From UBA6136 sp964344495 (GTDB taxonomy: Bacteria > Pseudomonadota > Gammaproteobacteria > Methylococcales > Methylococcaceae): DNA of 13,545 bases. The notes beneath the pieces were generated by a model. The model saw only the letters and a list, made by a program, of their open reading frames with translations, did no database searches and was not told the DNA's origin. Shown in pieces: positions 6,865 to 12,632 of the stretch (its first letter is position 1; every line of letters starts with the position of its first letter). The DNA lies in contig CAYFNI010000062.1 in assembly GCA_964344495.1 (NCBI GenBank), positions 1-13,545 on the forward strand, written 5' to 3'. A program made the position numbers and the translations under genes.

Positions 6865-7806
6865 AAATTGATCGGTCAATCGCCGAATTTCGAGTCCTTG
6901 TTGCGCAGTGCGCGCATGGTATCGGCCACGGATGTGACCGTTTTGATCGTGGGTGAAACGGGCACCGGCAAGGAGGTCCTCGCCCATGCCCTGCACCAGC
7001 ACAGTCCGAGGTCCAAGCGTGCGCTGATTACCATCAATTGTGCCGCCTTGCCCGAGGCGCTGGTGGAGTCCGAGCTGTTCGGGCACAAGAAAGGATCCTT
7101 CACCGGTGCGACCGGTAATCAGGTCGGTCGGCTGCAGGCGGCTGATGGGGGTACGGTATTCCTCGATGAGGTCGACTCTCTGCCGATTCATCTCCAGGCC
7201 AAGCTGTTGCGATTTCTGGAAACGGGCGAAATTCAGCCGGTGGGTGAAACCAGCACGCAGAATGTCGACGTTCGCATCATCGCGGCCACGAATGCCAATC
7301 TTCCGGATCGAATCAGCCGCGGTGAATTCCGCCGGGATTTGTATTACCGGCTGAATGTGGTGCCGCTGGAGATCCCGCCTCTGCGTGAGCGCATTGGTGA
7401 TGTGCAGGTGTTGCTGCACCATTTTTTCAATCAGTTCACCCAAGAACATGGCTTGCCCAAGGTGACGCTCAGCAAACCCGCGCTGAACCGGTTGATGACC
7501 TATCCCTGGCCGGGCAATGTCCGCGAGTTGCGGAATGTCTGCGAGCGCTTGAGTATCCTGCTGGCTGGCAAGACCATCGAGGAAAACAATCTGCCGCCGG
7601 AGTTTGTGGCCAGTGTCGCGCCGGCTGCGCCGCAGTCGGTCGGTATTCAGTTGCCCGAGCAGGGCATTGATCTGGAGCAGGTGGAAATCGAGCTGATTCG
7701 ACAGGCACTGGAGCGTACCAACGGCAATCGCAGCCGCGCTGCGAAGTTGCTGGGCATTTCACGCGACACGCTGCTCTACCGGATGCAGAAGTACGGCATC
7801 AGTTGA
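6856..7806 (+). CDS. Sigma-54-dependent transcriptional activator without a sensor domain (PspF-like architecture)
   Basis: This is a bacterial enhancer-binding protein that would use ATP to remodel RNA polymerase-sigma-54. It has 316 residues and begins directly with the AAA+ domain (MFDKLIGQSP), with no receiver, PAS or GAF domain. Walker A is GETGTGKE (33-40), the sigma-54 contact loop is GSFTGA (80-85) with Ser in place of the usual Ala, Walker B is TVFLDEVD (100-107), sensor I region ATN (144-146), arginine-finger region FRRDLYYRLN (158-167) and sensor II GNVREL (220-225). A Fis-type helix-turn-helix ends the protein (RSRAAKLLGISRDTLLYRM, about 292-310). I prefer ATG 6856 over the in-frame ATG 6850: GAGGG at 6845-6849 is six bases from 6856 but touches 6850. 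With no sensor domain it is probably controlled by a partner protein, as PspF is by PspA, or by its synthesis. Target genes are unknown; no psp genes are in the window. Confidence 0.9.
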   Translation: MFDKLIGQSPNFESLLRSARMVSATDVTVLIVGETGTGKEVLAHALHQHSPRSKRALITINCAALPEALVESELFGHKKGSFTGATGNQVGRLQAADGGTVFLDEVDSLPIHLQAKLLRFLETGEIQPVGETSTQNVDVRIIAATNANLPDRISRGEFRRDLYYRLNVVPLEIPPLRERIGDVQVLLHHFFNQFTQEHGLPKVTLSKPALNRLMTYPWPGNVRELRNVCERLSILLAGKTIEENNLPPEFVASVAPAAPQSVGIQLPEQGIDLEQVEIELIRQALERTNGNRSRAAKLLGISRDTLLYRMQKYGIS

Positions 7807-7888
7807 TTGATTCTGACGCCAGGCACGGTTTGGTGACTGCCAGACCTTGGCCGACAATAACGATAACAATACCAAGAGGAAGTCTGAT

Positions 7889-8635
7889 ATGTGCTGGAGT
7901 GGGGAAGCGTCGGCGGCTCTCGCCGTGGTGGGTTTTGGCACCGCCGCCTATGTGGCGCACAAGGGTGAATCGCGCGAACTGTGGGTGCCGCTCACCTATT
8001 TTGCCTGCATGGAATTGCTCCAGGCAGCCACCTATGTCTACATCGACCTGTGCGATGCACCCCCTAACCAGATACTGACGTTGTTCGGGTATCTGCACAT
8101 CGCTTTCCAGCCGTTCTTCGTCAACATGGTCGCGATGTATTTCATTCCGGAGGCCGTCAAGCAGCGAATCAGCCTGACGGTGTACAGTCTGTGCGGTGTG
8201 GCGGCGTTGGCCATGCTGGTGAAAATGTACCCGTTCGCCTGGGCGGGCACTTGCATCATCGGCGTCGAAGGTTTCTGCGGCGCCAAGGCCTGTTCGGTCT
8301 CCGGCGACTGGCATATTGCCTGGCAGTTGCCGCTGAACGGGCTGCTGTCCGATTACCCGGATAATCCCTTGGCCTTCCGCTGGGGGCTGCATGCCCTCAC
8401 CTATATTCTGGCCGCATTCTGGATGCCGATCATTTATGGCTCATGGCGTTTTGTCGGGTTCCATTATCTGGTGGGCCCGCTGCTGTCGGACATTCTGACC
8501 AGCGATCCCAACGAGTACGCTGCGGTGTGGTGCCTGTTTTCCATCGCGCTGTGTGTTTCGGTCATCAAGACACCGATCCGGAAATATCTGCATGTCCGGA
8601 CGTGGCCCTATTATCGTCAAATATGTCAGGCCTGA
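7889..8635 (+). CDS. Conserved polytopic membrane protein of unknown function, MCWSGE N-terminus
   Basis: The function is not known to me. The 248-residue protein is mostly hydrophobic, with about seven likely membrane segments (roughly 5-24, 31-52, 61-86, 93-114, 165-184, 187-203, 209-226). It starts MCWSGEASA, an N-terminus I associate with conserved domain-of-unknown-function families (DUF5765/DUF6629 type, from memory and unverified). Possible functional residues are Cys2, His70 and Gln74 in GYLHIAFQPFF, a cysteine-rich loop with Cys122, Cys130 and Cys135, WHIAWQLP (141-148), and FHYLVGP (191-197). ATG at 7889 was chosen because AGAGGAAG lies about 7 bases upstream, a strong ribosome binding site; an open extension to 7847 has none and would add a hydrophilic tail. 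It follows the sigma-54 activator by 82 bases and precedes the inhibitor gene by 18. Confidence 0.75.
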   Translation: MCWSGEASAALAVVGFGTAAYVAHKGESRELWVPLTYFACMELLQAATYVYIDLCDAPPNQILTLFGYLHIAFQPFFVNMVAMYFIPEAVKQRISLTVYSLCGVAALAMLVKMYPFAWAGTCIIGVEGFCGAKACSVSGDWHIAWQLPLNGLLSDYPDNPLAFRWGLHALTYILAAFWMPIIYGSWRFVGFHYLVGPLLSDILTSDPNEYAAVWCLFSIALCVSVIKTPIRKYLHVRTWPYYRQICQA

Positions 8636-8653
8636 TTCTGCCGGAGAGATCGG

Positions 8654-9094
8654 ATGCGTGACCCGTGCGGTCGTTACCTCAAGGGTTGCGCCTTGGTCGG
8701 TGGCCTGAGTCTGGTATCCCTGCTGGCGGGCTGCGGGCCATTGATCGATCAGCCGGGGACGGCGGTGGTTTGGGTGGAGGCCCGTGATGCCGGCGCCACA
8801 GTGGATCTGGAACGGGGCCAGCAGTTGCAGGTCAGCCTCGACAGTAACCGCACGACGGGTTACCAGTGGCTGCTGATCGATCAGACCGGCGGAATCCTGC
8901 AGGGGTTGGCTGATGATCCTGTCTATGAGGAGCATCCGAACGACGCTGGTCTGCTCGGGCGTGGAGGCACTGAACGCTGGACTTTCCGACCGGTCCGGCC
9001 GGGTGAGGGGCTATTGCGGTTCGAGTATCGCCGGCCCTGGGAGAACGGGCGTGAAGCGATCCAATCGGCGGTTTTCAAAATTCGTGTGAAGTAG
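8654..9094 (+). CDS. Chagasin-like (I42) cysteine peptidase inhibitor, predicted lipoprotein
   Basis: This is a 146-residue predicted lipoprotein. A hydrophobic segment ends in the lipobox LLAGC, with lipidation at Cys27. The mature part shows the three loops that insert into the active-site cleft of papain-family (C1) peptidases in chagasin: NRTTGYQW (65-72, matching the NPTTGYxW loop), GRGGTERWTF (102-111, matching GxGGxxxxxF) and RRPWE (126-130). It therefore probably inhibits cysteine peptidases in the periplasm or at the cell surface; whether the target is self or foreign cannot be told. GGAGAG lies about five bases before ATG 8654. It follows the MCWSGE membrane protein by 18 bases and is last in the plus-strand run, which ends at a strong hairpin. 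Confidence 0.85.
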   Translation: MRDPCGRYLKGCALVGGLSLVSLLAGCGPLIDQPGTAVVWVEARDAGATVDLERGQQLQVSLDSNRTTGYQWLLIDQTGGILQGLADDPVYEEHPNDAGLLGRGGTERWTFRPVRPGEGLLRFEYRRPWENGREAIQSAVFKIRVK

Positions 9095-9112
9095 CCGCCC
9101 AGGCATGAAAGC

Positions 9113-9136
9113 CCCGGGCCTCAGTGAAGGCCCGGG
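9113..9136. terminator. Terminator hairpin between argG and the inhibitor gene
   Basis: CCCGGGCCT (9113-9121) pairs perfectly with AGGCCCGGG (9128-9136) around the loop CAGTGA. It sits between the converging inhibitor gene (ends 9094) and argG (ends 9148). On the minus strand the stem is followed by GGCTTTC, so it suits argG best; on the plus strand no T-run follows, but the stem itself could still act in both directions. Confidence 0.72.
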
Positions 9137-9147
9137 AATCGGGGAGC

Positions 9148-10374
9148 TCAGTCGAATCTGGCGCCCTTGGTGGCGGCGATGCGCATTCTGAGGGCGTTCA
9201 GCTTGATGAAGCCTTCGGCATCTTTTTGGTTGTAGGCCCCCTTGTCGTCCTCGAAGGTCGCGATGTTCATGTCGAACAGGCTGTTCGTGTCCGATTTCCG
9301 GCCGACCACCGACACGTTGCCCTTGTAGAGCTTGACGCGGACCTCGCCATTCACAGTGATCTGCGAGGCATCGATCATGTCCTGCAGCAGACGGCGTTCG
9401 GGGCTCCACCAATAGCCGTTGTAGATCAGGCTGGCGTAGCGTGGCATCAGTTCGTCCTTCAGATGGGCCACTTCCCGGTCCAGCGTCAGCGACTCGATGG
9501 CGCGGTGTGCCTTGAGGATGATGGTGCCACCGGGCGTCTCGTAACAGCCGCGCGACTTCATCCCGACATAGCGGTTTTCGACGATATCCAGTCGGCCGAT
9601 GCCGTTGGCGCCGCCGAGTTGATTCAGCTTGGCGAGCACGGCAGCGGGGGAGAGCCGTTGGCCGTCAATGGCGACGATGTCACCGCGTTCGAAGGTCAGT
9701 TCAACGTAGGTGGGCTGATCGGGCGCGGCTTCGGGTGATACGCTCCAGCGCCACATGTCTTCTTCCGGTTCCGCCCAGGGATCCTCAAGCACGCCACCCT
9801 CATAGGAAATATGCAGCAGGTTGGCGTCCATGGAGTACGGCGATGCCTTGCCGCGCTTCATCTCGATCGGGATGGCGTGTTTTTCGGCATAGGCCAGCAG
9901 GGTCTCGCGCGAGGTCAGATCCCACTCCCGCCAGGGGGCGATGACCTTGATGTCGGGCTTGAGGGCGTAGGCTCCGAGCTCGAAACGGACCTGATCGTTA
10001 CCCTTGCCGGTTGCGCCATGGCAAATCGCGTCGCAGCCGGTTTCGTTGACGATTTCGATCAGGCGCTTGGCAATCAGCGGCCGTGCGATGGAGGTTCCCA
10101 ACAGGTATTCGCCTTCGTAAATCGTGTTGGCCCTGAACATGGGAAACACGAAGTCGCGGGCAAATTCTTCCGTCAGATCGTCGATGTAGATTTCCTTGAT
10201 GCCCATGGCCTGCGCCTTGGCCCGGGCCGGTTCCACCTCTTCACCCTGACCGATGTCGGCGGTAAAGGTCACGACTTCGCAGTCATAGGTCTCGCGAAGC
10301 CATTGCAGGATGACAGACGTGTCAAGGCCGCCCGAATAGGCGAGTGCGACCTTCTTGACAGTAGGCTTGGACAT
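9148..10374 (-). CDS. argG: Argininosuccinate synthase
   Basis: ArgG joins citrulline and aspartate using ATP to give argininosuccinate, the penultimate step of arginine synthesis, in the cytoplasm. The protein has 408 residues, normal for the type I enzyme. The ATP-binding loop AYSGGLDTS (12-20) and ADIGQGEE (39-46) are intact, followed by CHGATGKGNDQVRFE, which binds substrates, and the catalytic-domain segment SPYSMDANLLHISYEGG. I chose ATG at 10372-10374 (MSKPTVKKVAL); the frame is open to 10452, but that extension would contain a TATAAT promoter element and has no family resemblance. An AGAGAAAG tract precedes the start. It is divergent from thiE, with a leader of about 27 bases if the promoter call is right, and appears to be transcribed alone, ending at the hairpin at 9113-9136. 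Confidence 0.96.
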   Translation of the reverse strand: MSKPTVKKVALAYSGGLDTSVILQWLRETYDCEVVTFTADIGQGEEVEPARAKAQAMGIKEIYIDDLTEEFARDFVFPMFRANTIYEGEYLLGTSIARPLIAKRLIEIVNETGCDAICHGATGKGNDQVRFELGAYALKPDIKVIAPWREWDLTSRETLLAYAEKHAIPIEMKRGKASPYSMDANLLHISYEGGVLEDPWAEPEEDMWRWSVSPEAAPDQPTYVELTFERGDIVAIDGQRLSPAAVLAKLNQLGGANGIGRLDIVENRYVGMKSRGCYETPGGTIILKAHRAIESLTLDREVAHLKDELMPRYASLIYNGYWWSPERRLLQDMIDASQITVNGEVRVKLYKGNVSVVGRKSDTNSLFDMNIATFEDDKGAYNQKDAEGFIKLNALRMRIAATKGARFD

Positions 10375-10407
10375 GGCGCTTTCTCTGGAAGTTGATTCAA
10401 ACCGATA

Positions 10408-10436
10408 ATTATAAGCGCTGATGCTCCGATTGACGT
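10408..10436 (-). promoter_or_regulatory. Predicted sigma-70 promoter of argG
   Basis: On the minus strand a perfect TATAAT lies at 10413-10408, with a weak -35 (ACGTCA or CGTCAA, 17-18 bases upstream). Transcription would begin near 10401, giving a leader of about 27 bases before the argG ATG. A TTGAATCAA dyad on the minus strand just downstream (about 10392-10400) resembles a half of an ArgR box, but no second half was seen. Confidence 0.5.
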
Positions 10437-10484
10437 AGATGTTCACTGTCACGGACTCAGTTTCACCTGATCACAACGGAGCAG

Positions 10485-11141
10485 ATGATGGCGCGTAAAC
10501 CCTTTCCTTCGCATGGACTGTACGCGATTACGGCCGATCCGCCAGTGGATCGTTCTCGGTTGCCGGAACAGGTTGCCGCAGCCCTTCGCGGGGGGGCAGC
10601 TGTGATTCAGTATCGGGCCAAGCATCAGGTTGATCATGTGTCTGAAGCCAGCGTGTTATTGGCGCTCTGCCGTGCAGCGGGGGTGCCGTTGATTATCAAC
10701 GATGATGTTGAACTGGCGTTCAGGGTAGGTGCGGACGGTGTGCATCTGGGGCGGGACGACGGGCGTATCGCTGATGCTCGCCAACGGTTGGGTGCGGCGG
10801 CGTTGATCGGTGTGTCCTGCTATGACGCCGTGGAGCGCGCCGTGCGCGCAGCGGAGGAGGGGGCTGATTATGTTGCCTTCGGCCGCTTTTTTCCCTCGCG
10901 CAGCAAACCTGATGCGCCGTGCGCGCGCCTCGAAACCCTGCGGCAGGCCCAGGCTTGCTTGACTGTGCCGATCGTAGCGATCGGCGGAATCACGCCGATC
11001 AACGGTGGCTCGCTGCTGGCGGCCGGTGCCGATTTGCTGGCGGTGATTGAGGGTGTATTCGGGGAGGGGCGAGAGCCGGAATCCGCGGCGGGCGAATTCC
11101 GGCAACTCTGGGCGTCGGGTGAGGCGGGGGGCGTTGCCTAA
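10485..11141 (+). CDS. thiE: Thiamine phosphate synthase
   Basis: ThiE joins hydroxymethylpyrimidine pyrophosphate with thiazole phosphate to make thiamine phosphate. The 218-residue protein is a complete TIM barrel of the family. Numbering from the second Met, landmarks are GLYAIT (10-15), QYRAK (41-45), NDD (71-73), GADGVHLGRDD (81-91), GVSCYD (108-113), YVAFGRFFPSRSK (128-140) and VAIGGITP (163-170), which cover pyrophosphate, Mg2+ and thiazole phosphate binding. The Thr of the usual STK-type motif is Ser here. Two adjacent ATGs open the frame; GGAG at 10478-10481 is three bases from the first and six from the second, so translation may begin at 10488. No other thiamine gene is nearby. The stop TAA overlaps the nrdB stop on the other strand. 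Confidence 0.93.
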   Translation: MMARKPFPSHGLYAITADPPVDRSRLPEQVAAALRGGAAVIQYRAKHQVDHVSEASVLLALCRAAGVPLIINDDVELAFRVGADGVHLGRDDGRIADARQRLGAAALIGVSCYDAVERAVRAAEEGADYVAFGRFFPSRSKPDAPCARLETLRQAQACLTVPIVAIGGITPINGGSLLAAGADLLAVIEGVFGEGREPESAAGEFRQLWASGEAGGVA

Positions 11142-12355
11142 TCCCAGCTCAAGGCGCCGCCGGTCTGGTATTCGGTCACGCGGGTTTCAAAGAAGTTCTT
11201 TTCTTTCTTGAGATCCAGAATTTCACTCATCCACGGGAAGGGATTTTGTGCGCCCGGATACTGTTCGGGCAGGCCAATCTGGTTGCAGCGCCGGTTGGCG
11301 ATGAACTTGAGGTATTCCTCGAACATCGGCGCGTTCAGACCCAACACGCCGCGCGTCATCGTGTCATGCGCGTACTGAATTTCGATGTCTACCGCTTCGG
11401 TGATCAGCTGAATAATTTCCTGCTGGAACGATGAACTCCAGATGTTGGGATTCTCGATTTTGATCTGATTGATGACGTCAATGCCAAAGTTCATGTGCAT
11501 GGACTCGTCGCGCAGGATGTATTGGAACTGCTCAGCCGTTCCGGTCATCTTGTTGCGACGTCCCATGGACAGGATCTGGGTAAATCCGACGTAGAAGAAG
11601 ATGCCCTCGAAGATCACGTAGAACGCAATCAGGTCACGCAGGAGTCGCTGATCGGATTCGGGCGTACCGGTGCAGAAGGTCGGGTCGCCCAGAGAGCGGG
11701 TAAACGGCAGCGCCCATTCCGCCTTGCGAGCGACGGCCGGCAGTTCGCGATACATGTTGAACACCTCGCCTTCATCCATTCCCAGCGATTCGACCACGTA
11801 CTGGTAGGCGTGGGTATGGAGGGCTTCTTCGAACGCCTGGCGCAGCAGGTACTGGCGGCATTCGGGGTTGGTGATGTGGCGGTAAACGGCCAGCACCAGA
11901 TTGTTGGCAACCAGCGAGTCGGCGGTGGAGAAGAAGCCCAGATTGCGCTTGATGATGATCCGTTCATCCTCCGTCAGCCCGTCGGCGCTTTTCCAGAGCG
12001 CGATATCCGCGTTCATGTTGATTTCCTGGGGCATCCAGTGGTTTGCGCAGGCATCAAGGTATTTTTGCCAGGCCCAGCGATACTTGAAGGGCACCAGCTG
12101 ATTCAAGTCTGCCCGGCAATTGATGATCTTCTTGTCGTCGACCTGAATGCGTTTGGCGCCCATCTCGATGTTTTCAAGCCCGGTCGCACCATGTTGGGCG
12201 GAGGGCTCGATCATCGGCTCGGCGATGGGCCGTGACGCACTGGGGGTGTCTGCCCGGCGGCTGTCGCTGTTCACGTCAAATACGGGCTGGGGGCTAGAAG
12301 ATGTAAGCGGTTTGGTGGTCGTCAGTCCGTTCAAGGGGTCATCCCAGTTCAACAT
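11138..12355 (-). CDS. nrdB: Class I ribonucleotide reductase, beta (radical-generating) subunit
   Basis: NrdB holds the metal-radical cofactor that lets NrdA reduce ribonucleoside diphosphates to deoxyribonucleotides. From ATG at 12355 it has 405 residues. By alignment with the E. coli enzyme from memory, the di-metal ligands are Asp146 (FFSTAD), Glu177 and His180 (EEALH), Glu250 (VIFEGIFFYV), Glu284 and His287 (RDESMH), and the radical tyrosine is Tyr184 (HTHAY). Trp107 and Asp283 fit the electron path, and the tail EYQTGGALSWD contains the penultimate-region Tyr396. Residues 10-66 are a Ser/Thr/Pro-rich N-terminal extension. AAGGAGAG with 8-base spacing fixes the start; the frame runs open to 12466 but that stretch is leader and promoter. 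nrdA is not in the window. Upstream lie tandem NrdR-like boxes and leader hairpins. Confidence 0.95.
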   Translation of the reverse strand: MLNWDDPLNGLTTTKPLTSSSPQPVFDVNSDSRRADTPSASRPIAEPMIEPSAQHGATGLENIEMGAKRIQVDDKKIINCRADLNQLVPFKYRWAWQKYLDACANHWMPQEINMNADIALWKSADGLTEDERIIIKRNLGFFSTADSLVANNLVLAVYRHITNPECRQYLLRQAFEEALHTHAYQYVVESLGMDEGEVFNMYRELPAVARKAEWALPFTRSLGDPTFCTGTPESDQRLLRDLIAFYVIFEGIFFYVGFTQILSMGRRNKMTGTAEQFQYILRDESMHMNFGIDVINQIKIENPNIWSSSFQQEIIQLITEAVDIEIQYAHDTMTRGVLGLNAPMFEEYLKFIANRRCNQIGLPEQYPGAQNPFPWMSEILDLKKEKNFFETRVTEYQTGGALSWD

Positions 12356-12389
12356 GATCCGCTCTCCTTTGTGTCGGTGATGGTAGTCG

Positions 12390-12428
12390 CGCAACAGCCC
12401 GCGCAGTTGCGGGGGCTTGAGCCCCCGC
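12390..12428 (-). promoter_or_regulatory. nrdB leader hairpins, mutually exclusive
   Basis: In the nrdB leader, GCGGGGGC / GCCCCCGC (12409-12416 with 12421-12428) form a perfect 8-bp stem with a 4-base loop. Immediately downstream in the transcript, CGCAAC / GTTGCG (12406-12411 with 12390-12395) can form a 6-bp stem with a 10-base loop. The two share 12409-12411, so they cannot both be complete. No U-run follows either, so a classical terminator is not evident. Confidence 0.45.
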
Positions 12429-12429
12429 C

Positions 12430-12476
12430 TGGATACATATTGTGCCAAACTGAACGACAAATACAATATGTTGTGG
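12430..12476 (-). promoter_or_regulatory. Tandem NrdR-box-like sites upstream of nrdB
   Basis: On the minus strand, CCACAACATATTGTAT (12476-12461) matches the palindromic NrdR box ACACAATATATTGTGT at 13 of 16 positions. A second site, GCACAATATGTATCCA (12445-12430), carries an intact left half (CACAATAT). Their starts are exactly 31 bases apart, three helical turns, the spacing known for NrdR box pairs at nrd promoters. The nrdB promoter probably overlaps them; its hexamers are not clear. Confidence 0.7.
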
Positions 12477-12553
12477 CTAATGCCCGCTCGGTGGGCGGAT
12501 GAAGGGGGCGGGACCGAGTGGCGGCATGCCGCCCGTGACTGCGCCTGAAACGT

Positions 12554-12591
12554 AAACGCCAGGCGGGGCAGGGGGGCTCCGTCTGGCGTTT
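12554..12591 (-). terminator. Long stem, probable terminator after gltD
   Basis: AAACGCCAG (12554-12562) pairs with CTGGCGTTT (12583-12591), and the stem continues inward to 16 positions around a 6-base loop (12570-12575). The two inner irregular positions are G-U in plus-strand RNA but A-C in minus-strand RNA, so minus-strand folding has 14 pairs. On the minus strand the stem ends in GTTT and is followed by ACGTTT, an acceptable but weak U-rich tail. Confidence 0.6.
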
Positions 12592-12598
12592 GCGGGTT

Positions 12599-12623
12599 GG
12601 GGGTACGAAACGTGCGTACCCCC
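12599..12623 (-). terminator. First hairpin downstream of gltD
   Basis: GGGGGTACG (12599-12607) and CGTACCCCC (12615-12623) form a perfect 9-bp stem with a 7-base loop, starting 9 bases beyond the gltD stop codon. No T-run follows on the minus strand, so on its own it may protect the mRNA 3' end or pause polymerase, with the next stem completing termination. Confidence 0.5.
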
Positions 12624-12632
12624 TGAGGAGGG

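Larger units (their letters stand above)
12356..12632. other. Intergenic region between gltD and nrdB
   Basis: This 277-base stretch has no gene. From the gltD side it holds two hairpins (12599-12623 and 12554-12591), a perfect 14-bp palindrome GGCGGCATGCCGCC at 12520-12533, and an inverted repeat CCGCTCGGT / ACCGAGTGG (12484-12492 with 12513-12521, one G-T). Then come the NrdR-like boxes, the leader hairpins and the nrdB ribosome binding site (AGGAG, 12368-12364). Confidence 0.7.

Noticed and set aside
7807..7888. Possible sigma-54 (-24/-12) promoter in AGGCACGGTTTGG upstream of the MCWSGE gene
   Set aside because: The GG element is present, but the dinucleotide 10 bases further is TG instead of GC, so the invariant -12 element is missing.
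10392..10400. ArgR box in front of argG
   Set aside because: Only one TTGAATCAA-like half was found; a functional ArgR operator needs paired 18-bp boxes.
10375..10452. N-terminal extension of argG to 10452
   Set aside because: The extra 26 residues have no family resemblance and the DNA holds a perfect TATAAT with correct placement for the shorter start.
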